Assembly: GCA_035295125.1 (NCBI GenBank)
Contig: DATGJP010000120.1
Span: 124,001-188,000, forward strand
Reading direction: 5' to 3'
DNA: 64,000 bases
From: JAICMB01 sp035295125
GTDB lineage: Bacteria; Acidobacteriota; Terriglobia; Bryobacterales; Bryobacteraceae
Positions 44,420-53,147 of this stretch are shown piece by piece. Positions within the stretch are counted from its first letter, which is position 1. Each line of letters begins with the position of its first letter. The position numbers were made by a program, and so were the translations under genes. Under the pieces are notes generated by a model. It did no database searches, had not been told where the DNA came from, and worked only from the letters and a program-made list of their open reading frames with translations.

Positions 44420-46552
44420 TCAACGAAGAGTCAGAGGCGCCGGCGAACTGCACACGGTTCCCGCCGCATCCGTGCCGCAAACATACATCGACGTAGTCAT
44501 GGCCGGCAAATCGGCCGGCACCACCAGGTCGATCTGCTGCACCCCGAGCAGGGTTGGAGCCGGTCCGGCATAGTAAGGCGCCGTGATGTCGCGATCGTGA
44601 ATGTGGCCTGTAATCGTGCCCGAGCCGGAAAGGCCGGTGGCAAAGACCTGAATCACGCTACCCGGATCCGCACCGTTGTCCGCGCTGTTAACCGAATAAT
44701 CCTGATTCAGAATCGCGCCCGGGAAGATGGCGGGTTGGAAGTTTATCACCGGAACGGTGCGAGCAGCGCTGCTCATGCCGTCCACTGCGACCACCAGTTG
44801 CGTGGTTTTTTGGCCGGCGATGTCGGTCGGAACCAGCAGGTTGATCTGGTTTGTATTGCTGAAGAGAATGTTCGCGGAAATGCCGTCAAACGTAGCGGTG
44901 ACCGACTTCCCATCGAAAGCCGCGCCCCAAACCGTGCTCAGCGACCCCGGAACCACTGGGGCTTCGGTCAAGCTGGCCGAATTCACAACGCTTGCGACGG
45001 ACGGCCCGGCAACCGTGACTGTGAACGTGATCGGAATCGTGGCTGAGCCGGTGACGCCGGCGTCAACGGTAACCGTCGCCTGGTAGGTTCCCGGCGCAAG
45101 CCCATCCGGAAGCGCGTCGATGCGGATAGTGGCGTTGTTCACACCCGAAGTGGGGTCGATCCGGAGCCATCCTGAGCCGCCGCTGGCATAGGTCACCCTG
45201 GTCACCCAGCGGAGCACTCCTGAGCCACCGTTGCGGACGGAGACATAGTTCACCTGGTAATCTGACCCGGTAGTTGCCTGGTAGACGAGAGGCGTCGTGT
45301 TCACCATGAGTTTGGGAACGTAGGACGCGTTGCAGTCGCCGATGATGGTGCAGTCCGGCAGCGGACCGAGTGCCAGGAAGCGGGGAATCGGCGCTGTCGG
45401 CGATGTGGTCCCGATGGTCGAAACGGGTGCGAAGAACACGTCCTCGCTGGTCACGATTGTGCTTCCGCCTCCGCTCGGCGCAAGGCCCAGGAAAGTCGGA
45501 AACTGCGCTGTCTCGATCGCTGTTGGATTCGCGTCCACTACTTCGTACACTGCGTATGCTGACCCATTTTGAAGGGACAACTCGCTGACGGAATCAAAGA
45601 TAGCGACTGCGGAACCGGCGGCTCCGGGCGTATAAACCGGGCTCCCGCCTGCGCCGTTGTTATCCGCTCCCGGGACGCGCGCCAGCAGTAAGGAACCACC
45701 TTTTGACGGCCGATACGCGCCACCCGACGGCGGCACTCCAAAGTCGCCGCCAGCCGTTGGCTGCACAGCGTCCGAGCCCGCTACGACATCGGGAACGAAC
45801 AGGCGAGCGCCCGCGGGGAATCCTGAATAACGCACGACGATTCGCGTCCCCGTATCGGCATTCAGGTTCTCGGAAGCCGATAATTGCGTGAAGGCGTCGC
45901 CGAAACCTTCGGTCACCCGGGTCGTGGCAAAAATCGCGTTCGAAGCAATGAGACTGCTAAAGCTGATCGTATCCGGGAGGGGGGAGCCGTTCGGCGCGCA
46001 AACCAGCTTGGAAGAAAAGCCGGTGTATAGTCCGCGTTCCGGCGTCCCTACCGTGACCTGAGCGTTGGTGATCGGAAGCAGGGTCGACGCATTCACCGCC
46101 AGATACGCAAAAAGGGACGCGCCGGTAGGAGCCTGTGTGGCATTGCCCCGAATGCCGGCGATACGGAGCGTCACCCTGCCTGATGATGAGAACGTGAATG
46201 AGACGCCGTTATAGGCAAGTCCGTTCGAACCCGTGAGGAGGGGCAGCACCGGAATTGGAACCTGTCCCGATCCCTGGTCCATGGAGAATATTGTTCCCAG
46301 CACAGTAGCCCCGGCACCGACGCGATTCGACAGCGGAATATTGAGCGAGACCGTGAAATTGCCGGTCAGGGTAGCGCCTGGCGTACCGATACAGTCAAAG
46401 ACAATATCGCCGAGCCGCTCCGTCAGACCTTCGGCGCGTACGACCGGCGGGTTCGCGCCAGTAGCGCAGGAATTCGGTGCCTGCGCCAGCAAGAGGCCCA
46501 GCGGCTGCGAGATCAAGAAAAGGAAAGCAAAGGAAAAGCGAGGATGTAACAT
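44420..46552 (-). CDS. Secreted protein with Solibacter C-terminal domain
   Basis: A 710-residue exported protein. The signal peptide is FSFAFLFLISQPLGLLLAQA. The middle carries a BACON-like beta domain (WLRIDPTSGVNNATIRIDALP, about residue 450-530). The C-terminal ~200 residues match the Solibacter-type domain: VASVVNSASLTEAPVVPGSLSTVWG, then INLLVPTDIAGQKTTQLVV, GADPGSVIQVFATGL and LGVQQIDLVVPADLP. The domain is found in secreted proteins of this lineage and has no known function. The ATG is immediately preceded by a perfect 19-nt inverted repeat and no ribosome binding site is visible. Transcribed after the IPT gene at 46707, with two further hairpins in the 154-nt gap. Confidence 0.85.
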   Translation of the reverse strand: MLHPRFSFAFLFLISQPLGLLLAQAPNSCATGANPPVVRAEGLTERLGDIVFDCIGTPGATLTGNFTVSLNIPLSNRVGAGATVLGTIFSMDQGSGQVPIPVLPLLTGSNGLAYNGVSFTFSSSGRVTLRIAGIRGNATQAPTGASLFAYLAVNASTLLPITNAQVTVGTPERGLYTGFSSKLVCAPNGSPLPDTISFSSLIASNAIFATTRVTEGFGDAFTQLSASENLNADTGTRIVVRYSGFPAGARLFVPDVVAGSDAVQPTAGGDFGVPPSGGAYRPSKGGSLLLARVPGADNNGAGGSPVYTPGAAGSAVAIFDSVSELSLQNGSAYAVYEVVDANPTAIETAQFPTFLGLAPSGGGSTIVTSEDVFFAPVSTIGTTSPTAPIPRFLALGPLPDCTIIGDCNASYVPKLMVNTTPLVYQATTGSDYQVNYVSVRNGGSGVLRWVTRVTYASGGSGWLRIDPTSGVNNATIRIDALPDGLAPGTYQATVTVDAGVTGSATIPITFTVTVAGPSVASVVNSASLTEAPVVPGSLSTVWGAAFDGKSVTATFDGISANILFSNTNQINLLVPTDIAGQKTTQLVVAVDGMSSAARTVPVINFQPAIFPGAILNQDYSVNSADNGADPGSVIQVFATGLSGSGTITGHIHDRDITAPYYAGPAPTLLGVQQIDLVVPADLPAMTTSMYVCGTDAAGTVCSSPAPLTLR

Positions 46553-46571
46553 ACAACTGAACTTCAGTTGT
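46553..46571 (-). promoter_or_regulatory. Perfect palindrome abutting a start codon
   Basis: ACAACTGAACTTCAGTTGT: 9-bp arms around a single central base, directly next to the ATG of the gene at 46552. It occupies the place where a ribosome binding site would be. It could be an operator or an mRNA hairpin. Confidence 0.5.
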
Positions 46572-46607
46572 TTGGAGTTTATCAGAATCCAGGAGGGAGG
46601 TACCTAG

Positions 46608-46694
46608 CCGTGCAGATTCGGGTGGTGAATGGAGGGGCCGCGGACCGACCCGAACCCGCACGGCAAGAGGAACGCTTCGCAACGGGGCGAAGCG
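46608..46694 (-). terminator. Two hairpins downstream of the IPT gene
   Basis: Hairpin 1 (46673-46694): CGCTTCGC / GCGAAGCG, 8 bp, 6-nt loop. Hairpin 2 (46608-46663): CCGTGC / GCACGG outside and TTCGGGT / ACCCGAA inside. Read on the minus strand they follow the IPT gene stop and precede the Solibacter-domain gene. A terminator is likely, though the U-tract is poor; a structured leader is the alternative. Confidence 0.4.
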
Positions 46695-46706
46695 CGCTAA
46701 GGGAGA

Positions 46707-47072
46707 CTACGTGGTTCCCTCAACTGTGAACCAAACCGGCTCCTCGAGATACTGAGGATTCGGCGGGGCCGTCAACACCATCAGTTGATAGCGGCCCGGC
46801 TTCGCGGCTGCCGGTACTTTAAACTTCAACTCGGTTTCCGTCTGGCTCGTCAACGTAACCGGGATCGTCTTATCGCCCTGAATGAGATAAACCGAAGCAA
46901 CGAGTTCCTTCTGGAGATTGGTCCCCGTTGCGGTCATCTCGTCTCCCATTTTCACGGTGTCCGGATCGACCGTCTTGATCATAGGTACGGGTTTGTACGG
47001 CTGATCGGCGGCCCAGGCGATCGCGAATACCGCAAGAACACACACCAAAAAAACTGTCGTGAACCGGAGCAT
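46707..47072 (-). CDS. Small secreted IPT/TIG-domain protein
   Basis: A 121-residue exported protein. From the ATG at 47072 (AAGGAG nine bases upstream) it has a signal peptide (RFTTVFLVCVLAVFAIAWA) and one IPT/TIG immunoglobulin-like domain: PMIKTVDPDTVKMGDEMTATGTNL, then LKFKVPAAAKPGRYQLMVL. It sits 63 nt downstream of cydB on the same strand. Members of this fold are commonly surface-binding or structural; function here is unknown. A longer in-frame start at 47117 gives a non-signal leader and is not preferred. Confidence 0.75.
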   Translation of the reverse strand: MLRFTTVFLVCVLAVFAIAWAADQPYKPVPMIKTVDPDTVKMGDEMTATGTNLQKELVASVYLIQGDKTIPVTLTSQTETELKFKVPAAAKPGRYQLMVLTAPPNPQYLEEPVWFTVEGTT

Positions 47073-47135
47073 TGGGGATTTCTCCTTCTGTTTCCCAACT
47101 TGTAACGTGCAATCCATCGTCCAGACCGTCTCGGC

Positions 47136-48164
47136 TTATTCCGCCTGGACTCTGCCGGCGAGTTGGCGATAAGTAAAGATCGAATAACCGGCGGCGAGGA
47201 GCATTCCCGGAATCCACCACCACAGGCCGACCACCAAGCCGTAGTGTGCCGCGGCAGCGTTGTAAATCGTTAAGCCCGCACTGGCTTTTCCGTTTGACGG
47301 CAAAACGTATGGGAAAACACCAAAGGCCGCGCTACACAGCATGCCGACCAAAAACGCCGACGAACCGGCGAAAGCGCCGAGGTTGCTGCCTCGTCGATTG
47401 AGGACAAAAGCTGCGATCAAACCGGCCAGCGCGATCGCCGGAAACACAAAACCCCACGGATTTGCGCCAAATTGCGCACCCAGGTTGGGTTGGATGAGAA
47501 AGCTGAACCACGTGATGACGAGAGTCAGCAGAGCGACCGGCCAGGCGACGGTGGACGCCATTCGCGTCGCACGTTCATAGACGGCGCCAGTGGTTTTTAG
47601 TGCGATCCAAAGACTCCCGTGAAGGGCCAGGGCAGCGAAGGCCGTGAGGCCAACCAGCAGCGTGTACCAATCAATGATGCCGGTCTCGTGGCCGACACTC
47701 AGATTGACCCACAGAGGAACGAAAAAGAAACCCGAATCGTCGAGCGGAACACCACGGACGACGTTCCCGAGCGCCACGCCAAAGACGAGGGCAAGAACCG
47801 CGCTGGCGCCGCAGAAGACCGTATCCCAGAACGGTCGCCACACGTTGCTGTCGATGTGATTGCGAAATTCGATTGCGATGCCGCGGAGGATCAAGAGCCA
47901 AAGCACGATCATCAGCGCCAGATAGAAGCCGCTGAAAGCCGAGGAATACAGGCTGGGAAACGCGAAATAGAGAGTACCGCCGCCGGCCAGCAGCCACACC
48001 TCGTTGCCATCCCAGACCGGCCCGATGGAGCCAAGTACCTGGCGTCGTTCCGCGTCGTTGCGCGCGACGAACAGGTGCAGCATTCCCACGCCGAAATCGA
48101 ATCCGTCTAAGACCACGTAGCCGGCGATCATGATCGCCACGAGACAAAACCAGAGCACCTCCAT
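47136..48164 (-). CDS. cydB: CydB, cytochrome bd quinol oxidase subunit II
   Basis: A 342-residue membrane protein with about nine helices. Family features are the N-terminal LWFCLVAIMIAGYVVLDGFDFGVGML with the conserved DGFDFGVG, then NEVWLLAGGGTLYFAFPSLYSSAFSGFYLAL. The protein ends with a short basic tail. With CydA it forms the bd-type terminal oxidase that reduces oxygen to water with quinol as donor and no proton pumping, useful at low oxygen or with respiratory poisons. It begins 2 nt after the cydA stop, so translation is coupled. Confidence 0.95.
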   Translation of the reverse strand: MEVLWFCLVAIMIAGYVVLDGFDFGVGMLHLFVARNDAERRQVLGSIGPVWDGNEVWLLAGGGTLYFAFPSLYSSAFSGFYLALMIVLWLLILRGIAIEFRNHIDSNVWRPFWDTVFCGASAVLALVFGVALGNVVRGVPLDDSGFFFVPLWVNLSVGHETGIIDWYTLLVGLTAFAALALHGSLWIALKTTGAVYERATRMASTVAWPVALLTLVITWFSFLIQPNLGAQFGANPWGFVFPAIALAGLIAAFVLNRRGSNLGAFAGSSAFLVGMLCSAAFGVFPYVLPSNGKASAGLTIYNAAAAHYGLVVGLWWWIPGMLLAAGYSIFTYRQLAGRVQAE

Positions 48165-48166
48165 GA

Positions 48167-49501
48167 TTAGTGACCTCCTTCGGCGGCCACGGGGCCCTGC
48201 TCAATTTCGCGGAAGACCAGAAACAGGAAGAGAATGCCGAGCACCATGTATAGGCCCATAAACCCAATCAGAGTGAACAGTCCGTTCCCGGCCGAGACGC
48301 GCTCCGAGTATCCGTTCAGCGTGCGCATCAAGCCATACACGAGCCAGGGCTGACGCCCGAGTTCGGCCGTCATCCAACCGGCAGTTGTGGCGATGTAGGG
48401 GAACGGAATCATCAGCATGAGAATCCAGAGGAGCGGCCGCGCCTTGAACAGAACGCCTTTCCATAATGCGAGGGCGCACGCGATCATTACGGTGGCCAGG
48501 ATGGTTCCCAGTCCGACCATCACGTGGTAGGAGTAGTACAGCAGCGGAATGTTGTCGGGCCATTGATCGTGCGGAAACGCGTTTAGTCCCTGGATCTCGG
48601 CGTTCCATCGCTTATATGTAAGGAAGCTCAGGATTCCCGGCACCACGATGGGATTGTCGAGGCGCGACTTCTCGGCATCCGGTTGGCCGACGAGAGCAAT
48701 CGGCGCGCTGGACGTGGTTTCGAAAAGTCCCTCCATCGCGGCAAGCGTGATGGGTTGAAATTGAGCAATGTTGCGACCCTGTCCATCGCCGGTGGGGAAA
48801 ATCAAAACGATGGTGGCGATCAATCCTGCCAAGACGCCGGTTTTCACAAACACCTGGGCGTGACTCTCGTGCCTGTGTGCCAGGAGATAAAACGCGCCGA
48901 CGGCAGCCATCACGAAGCTCCCGGTGACGACCGAGGCGGTCATATTGTGGAGGTACTGCCAGAGAATCCAAGGATTCAGCACCAGGCCCCAAAAGCTGCT
49001 GAGCAGAATCTCTCCGTGCGACCCCAGCGCGTAGCCCTCGGGATGCTGCATCCAGGCGTCGGTTGCGATGATGAAATAGCCCGATAGCCACGAACCCAGG
49101 AACACCATTGCGGATGTGAGCCAGTGGAGCTTGGGCCCGAGGCGCTTTTCGCCGTAGACGAATAACCCCAGGAAGGTGGATTCAAGGAAGAATGAAAAGA
49201 CGCCTTCCATCGCCAATGTTTGACCGATGACACCTCCCGCAGCTTTGGAGAAACGCGCCCAGTTGGTTCCAAACTGAAATTCCATTGGGATGCCGGTCAC
49301 GACGCCGACGGCGAAGTTGATGGCAAAGATCCGTGCCCAAAAGCGGGCAGCAGCATTGTAGCGGTCGTCGTGCTTCCACAGCGCCAGGGTTTTCAATACA
49401 AGGATCAGCAGCGCCAAACCCATCGTCAATTGGGGAAACAAGTAATGAAAGGTGACAGTGAACGCAAAGTGCAGGCGGTGTACTGCAAGAGCTGAGTCCA
49501 C
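48167..49501 (-). CDS. cydA: CydA, cytochrome bd quinol oxidase subunit I
   Basis: A 444-residue heme-binding subunit from a GTG start. The first helix region HFAFTVTFHYLFPQLTMGLALL provides a heme histidine; GIPMEFQFGTNWARFSKAAGG, FFLESTFLGLFVYGEKRLGPKLHW and the C-terminal AELGRQPWLVYGLMRT are all diagnostic. It is shorter than the ~520-residue E. coli form, consistent with the short Q-loop branch that includes CioA-type and Bacillus enzymes. No cydX or cydDC genes are visible nearby. First gene of the oxidase operon, with cydB 2 nt downstream. Confidence 0.95.
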   Translation of the reverse strand: MDSALAVHRLHFAFTVTFHYLFPQLTMGLALLILVLKTLALWKHDDRYNAAARFWARIFAINFAVGVVTGIPMEFQFGTNWARFSKAAGGVIGQTLAMEGVFSFFLESTFLGLFVYGEKRLGPKLHWLTSAMVFLGSWLSGYFIIATDAWMQHPEGYALGSHGEILLSSFWGLVLNPWILWQYLHNMTASVVTGSFVMAAVGAFYLLAHRHESHAQVFVKTGVLAGLIATIVLIFPTGDGQGRNIAQFQPITLAAMEGLFETTSSAPIALVGQPDAEKSRLDNPIVVPGILSFLTYKRWNAEIQGLNAFPHDQWPDNIPLLYYSYHVMVGLGTILATVMIACALALWKGVLFKARPLLWILMLMIPFPYIATTAGWMTAELGRQPWLVYGLMRTLNGYSERVSAGNGLFTLIGFMGLYMVLGILFLFLVFREIEQGPVAAEGGH

Positions 49502-49625
49502 TAGTTACTCCTCAATCTGGGTGTGTGAAATAGCGCACTGCGCGCATGTTCGACGGCGATGATTATGAATCTAAACGGCTCCATGTCGGACCACCGTTTG
49601 CACGTTGAGGGCCGGAGGGACTTTC

Positions 49626-50054
49626 ATGGACCTTAATGTTCGGTATCTGGGTGGCAAGAAGTTCGACGCCGAAGCCCGCGGGCATCATGTTGTAAGCGAC
49701 CAACCGCTGGATGACAACGGCACCGACCAGGGAATGACGCCGCCTGAGCTCTTTCTCGGTTCCTTAGGAAGCTGCGCCGCCTATTATGCGGCAGAGTATC
49801 TCATCGTTCGGGGTCTGTCGACTGATGGACTGGAAGTGCACGTATCGGCGTTGAAGGAAGGCAAGCCGGTGAGGATCGCAAGGATTCAGATCGACGTGAA
49901 AGCGCCGGGATTGGACTTTGCCGACGATCGCCATCGCGAAGGGCTGAAGCGTGCCGTGGATGCCTGCCTGATCCACAATACGCTGCAGGTTCCAACGAGA
50001 GTGGATATTCACATTGCCGAGAGTGTCGAAGCGCGGGACCTGGTCCACGCTTAG
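49626..50054 (+). CDS. OsmC/Ohr family protein
   Basis: A 142-residue OsmC-type hydroperoxide-handling protein, on the opposite strand to cydAB and divergent from it. GGAGGG lies 6 bases before the ATG at 49626. The two reactive cysteines are present: one in ELFLGSLGSCAAYYAAEYL and one in VDACLIHNTLQVP. Proteins of this kind reduce organic or fatty-acid hydroperoxides, or in the YhfA-like branch have unknown roles; this sequence looks closer to the latter. Pairing with a bd oxidase fits an oxidative-stress theme but is only a neighbourhood argument. Confidence 0.87.
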   Translation: MDLNVRYLGGKKFDAEARGHHVVSDQPLDDNGTDQGMTPPELFLGSLGSCAAYYAAEYLIVRGLSTDGLEVHVSALKEGKPVRIARIQIDVKAPGLDFADDRHREGLKRAVDACLIHNTLQVPTRVDIHIAESVEARDLVHA

Positions 50055-50068
50055 GCGATAACGCATTT

Positions 50069-50095
50069 CACGGCCTTTTTGAAGGCGTGGCCGTG
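50069..50095 (+). terminator. Hairpin downstream of the OsmC gene
   Basis: CACGGCC (50069-50075) pairs with GGCCGTG (50089-50095) 14 nt after the osmC-family stop. No clear U-tract follows. The rest of the gap to 50289 shows nothing recognisable. Confidence 0.35.
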
Positions 50096-50289
50096 TGACA
50101 GCCTGTTTCCTGCGCGGATGGACTGTCGAGCCGCGAGAAATGAATGCCAAGCCTGGGCAGGTTCTGGCGCTCAAGGTCGGCAAAGACAGTGCGTCGACCG
50201 AATCTCGAACTGCTGGTCTAGCAGATCGAAAGATACCATCAGTGCACAGAATATTGTCGAAATCGGACCGACGGCTCTCCGGCTCAGCC

Positions 50290-51222
50290 CTACTGCTTCT
50301 GGTACACCATCTTCTGGTCGGCCTCGCCCATGGCGCTGGTCAGGTGCACGTTGACCGTCAGCACCTTACCGTCCGGCCCCACAACGTACACCTGCTTTAG
50401 CCCAATCTCCTGGTCCTGAACGTTCAGCTTTGAGTTGACCACCAGGTTGCCGCTTTCCCACCCGGCAGTGCTCTTGATCACGAGTTCACCGGCGTGATTC
50501 ACGCATTCCTTGCCGTCGGTGGTGAGATTCAGGTCAAAGTTCTGTTTTCCCTGCGGGCCGACTGAAGCGACCGCCACCTTGAGGCTCGGTTCATTGTGAT
50601 CGACGGTCTGGGTCTCACTCTCAGGGCCTGGCAGCGGACCAAAATCGCTCTTCGCGGTATCCAGCTTCCACACACCACTCAGATTGGGAATCGCGCCGGT
50701 CGCTTTCGCGGGCGCAGGGCTGGGTGGGGCGGTGCTCGCGGTCGCCGTCGCCGCCGCGCCGCCGGCCTGCTTCTCAAATACCGACTTCTGGTCGAGCTCA
50801 CCCATGGGGCTGTTGATATGCGCCGCCTGGGTCAGGGTGTTACCATCCGCCGATAAGGTCCAGTTGGATTTCACCACGATCGCATTGCCATCGAAGTCGA
50901 TTTTCGTCGTGACAACGAGGGCCGATCCTTCCCAAGCGGACGACATTTTGAGTTCGCGGCCACCAGCCTGGTTGGCCGTCTCGGTCCCATCGAACTTGAA
51001 ACTAATCGTATTGTTCTGATCGCCTTGCGCACTCTTCGCGACCACCGCGTCCTTGATGCCTCCATCCGTCTGTTCGATGGTGTCGAGGCGGCTTTCGGGG
51101 GCAGGCAATGGCCCGAAATCGCTCTTGGAAACGTTGAGTTTCCAGGTTCCGGTGAAATTCGGCTTGGTTTGCGCAAAGCTAACCGCGGCCAACAACAATG
51201 CGAGTACGAGTATACGCTTCAT
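50290..51222 (-). CDS. Secreted protein with two tandem lipocalin-like domains
   Basis: A 310-residue exported protein starting at the ATG at 51222 with GAAGGA upstream. The signal peptide is RILVLALLLAAVSFAQ. Two homologous ~135-residue beta-barrel-like domains follow: the first begins NFTGTWKLNVSKSDFGPLP and ends SPMGELDQKSVFEKQ, the second begins NLSGVWKLDTAKSDFGPLP and ends SAMGEADQKMVYQKQ. An Ala/Pro/Thr linker joins them. Domains of this type occur singly or in tandem in secreted acidobacterial proteins; ligand unknown. Only 96 bp separate it from the divergent gene at 51319. Confidence 0.75.
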   Translation of the reverse strand: MKRILVLALLLAAVSFAQTKPNFTGTWKLNVSKSDFGPLPAPESRLDTIEQTDGGIKDAVVAKSAQGDQNNTISFKFDGTETANQAGGRELKMSSAWEGSALVVTTKIDFDGNAIVVKSNWTLSADGNTLTQAAHINSPMGELDQKSVFEKQAGGAAATATASTAPPSPAPAKATGAIPNLSGVWKLDTAKSDFGPLPGPESETQTVDHNEPSLKVAVASVGPQGKQNFDLNLTTDGKECVNHAGELVIKSTAGWESGNLVVNSKLNVQDQEIGLKQVYVVGPDGKVLTVNVHLTSAMGEADQKMVYQKQ

Positions 51223-51318
51223 GGGGAATCCTTCGGGGATTTTCCTTATAGTGTACACGATGTCGGCGACGGGTCTAAAGGTCATTTCCAGGCCTGCCGA
51301 TGACTTCAGGTAGCAGGC

Positions 51319-52002
51319 ATGGACCACATCGACTGGGTACGCTCTCCGGAAGAGCTGTTTTCCGACCTTGCGAAGGCGCTAGAGTTTCGTCCAAGTCTAA
51401 TCTATCAGTACCGTAAGGGCCGGCTCCCCATGAGCCAAACCCGCGTGCTGCTGAAGCGCATTTTGAAGCCCCTCGCCGAATCCGCGGCGTTTACGCTCGG
51501 TCCGCTATTCCTTGCAGCCTATTACACCGCCATGTCGAGCAACATATCGCTCTCGGATGGGTTGCTGCAAGTGTTCGGATTCTTCATGCGCCCATGGGAA
51601 TACGCCGAAATTCACGGCTGGCTGCGGACAGTTCTGGGTATTAAAGCTGCGCTGGCCTCACTGGGAGCCGGTGTCTACTATGCGACCAAGATCCCCATCG
51701 ACCTCGCCTTCGACATCATGGCTGGGCGCGTCAAATGCTCGGAGGGACGTGTAACGGTTAGAGAAGAAGAGAAGCGCCTCCCCGGACGCCGCGATGAGAG
51801 TCCCTTCTACTACTTCGAAATGAAAGAGCGCTCCTTTGAGGTCTCTCGTGAAGCGTTCCGGGCCATCGATCCAGGTGGGTCATACCGCGTTTATTACGGC
51901 CCGCGAAGTCAGGTGCTGGTCGCCATGGAACCGAGCAATCTCATGCTCCAGGATCAGCGCGAATCGTTCGGCTCGGAGTCTTTCTCGGCCGGCGGCGTTT
52001 AG
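51319..52002 (+). CDS. Membrane protein of unknown function
   Basis: A 227-residue protein. Residues ~1-45 are polar and contain LEFRPSLIYQYRKGRLPMSQTR. Two hydrophobic segments follow (SAAFTLGPLFLAAYYTAM and VLGIKAALASLGAGVYYATKI). The last ~90 residues are soluble and contain GRVKCSEGRVTVREEEKRLPG and YYFEMKERSFEVSREAFRAIDPGGSYRVYYGPRSQ, which looks like a beta-rich membrane-associated module as in NfeD-like or PH-like tails. I do not recognise the family. It precedes the Rieske oxygenase gene by 13 bases on the same strand. Confidence 0.65.
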   Translation: MDHIDWVRSPEELFSDLAKALEFRPSLIYQYRKGRLPMSQTRVLLKRILKPLAESAAFTLGPLFLAAYYTAMSSNISLSDGLLQVFGFFMRPWEYAEIHGWLRTVLGIKAALASLGAGVYYATKIPIDLAFDIMAGRVKCSEGRVTVREEEKRLPGRRDESPFYYFEMKERSFEVSREAFRAIDPGGSYRVYYGPRSQVLVAMEPSNLMLQDQRESFGSESFSAGGV

Positions 52003-52015
52003 CTACCCTTAAGGG

Positions 52016-53095
52016 TTGGACCTTTCCGACTTTTGTCCTCAGCCTGACCTTGCACGCGCGGCCACCATTCCTGCGCGATGGTATACCGATCCCCAGTTTC
52101 TCAGCCTGGAACGGCGCAAGATCTTCGCACGTACCTGGCAGCCTGCTGGCTACCTGTCGCAATTAACGAGCCCGGGCGATTTTTCAGCGTGCGAGATCCA
52201 GGGCGAACCGATCGCTCTCGTTCGTGGCAAGGACGGGACACTGCGAGCACTGTCCAATGTTTGCCGGCACCGCGCTTCGACCATTCTTGAGGGCAACGGA
52301 ACGACTAAAGTTCTGCGGTGCCCTTATCACGCCTGGAGCTATTCCCTCGAAGGCGCTCTAATCGGAGCGCCCGAATTTGACGGGGTCGAGGATTGGGATC
52401 GAACTCAGGTCTGCTTGCCGGAATTCCGGGTCGACACCTGGGGGCCATTCGCTTTCGTCAACCAGGATCGCGACGCTCTTCCACTGCGGGAGATGTGGGG
52501 TGACATTACTCAGCAGACCGAGGAATTCGGGTGTCCGGTGGACAAGCTTCGGCTCTCCGAACGTCGCGACTACGTGCTCAACTGCAACTGGAAGGTCTAT
52601 ATCGACAACTACCTCGAAGGCTATCATCTCCCGGCGGCGCATCCGGGCCTGTTTCGGGAGCTCGATTATCAGCAGTATCGGGTCGACACTTTCCGCTATC
52701 ATTCCTCGCAATATGCACCAATCCGGCCCAAGCACGGGACTGGCGAGACGCGGCGGTATGAATACGACAGTGAGGGTCGTGGAGCGCTTTACTTTTGGAT
52801 CTTCCCGAACTTCATGCTCAACATTTACCCCGACAATTTGAGCAGTAACATCATCCTGCCGCTGGGCCCCGACAAGACGTTGACCGTGTTTGAGTGGTTC
52901 TCTTACGGCGGAGGACAGGTAGCGCCGGAAACCATCGCGTTCAGCGACGAGATTCAACAGGAAGACATCAAAATCTGCGAGAACGTGCAGCGGGGGCTGA
53001 ATTCGAGCACCTATAACCAGGGCCGTTACTCAATGAAGCGTGAAAACGGCGTGCACCATTTTCACATGCTGCTGCACGAGTTCCTCACCAAATAG
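52016..53095 (+). CDS. Rieske non-heme iron oxygenase, alpha subunit type
   Basis: A 359-residue ring-hydroxylating oxygenase. The Rieske 2Fe-2S ligands are Cys83, His85, Cys102 and His105 (VCRHRASTI then RCPYHAWSY). The mononuclear iron histidines are His204 and His209 in DNYLEGYHLPAAHPGL. By family it oxygenates an aromatic or quaternary-amine substrate using electrons from a reductase; no reductase gene is adjacent. The start is a TTG directly after a 12-bp palindrome (52005-52016, core CCCTTAAGGG), with an in-frame stop just upstream and no ATG nearby, so the start is not well defined. Confidence 0.87.
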   Translation: MDLSDFCPQPDLARAATIPARWYTDPQFLSLERRKIFARTWQPAGYLSQLTSPGDFSACEIQGEPIALVRGKDGTLRALSNVCRHRASTILEGNGTTKVLRCPYHAWSYSLEGALIGAPEFDGVEDWDRTQVCLPEFRVDTWGPFAFVNQDRDALPLREMWGDITQQTEEFGCPVDKLRLSERRDYVLNCNWKVYIDNYLEGYHLPAAHPGLFRELDYQQYRVDTFRYHSSQYAPIRPKHGTGETRRYEYDSEGRGALYFWIFPNFMLNIYPDNLSSNIILPLGPDKTLTVFEWFSYGGGQVAPETIAFSDEIQQEDIKICENVQRGLNSSTYNQGRYSMKRENGVHHFHMLLHEFLTK

Positions 53096-53147
53096 GCCTC
53101 AGCAGGTGGGGCTGGCATTCGGCCTGCCCGATTTCCGCCACGGGCTG

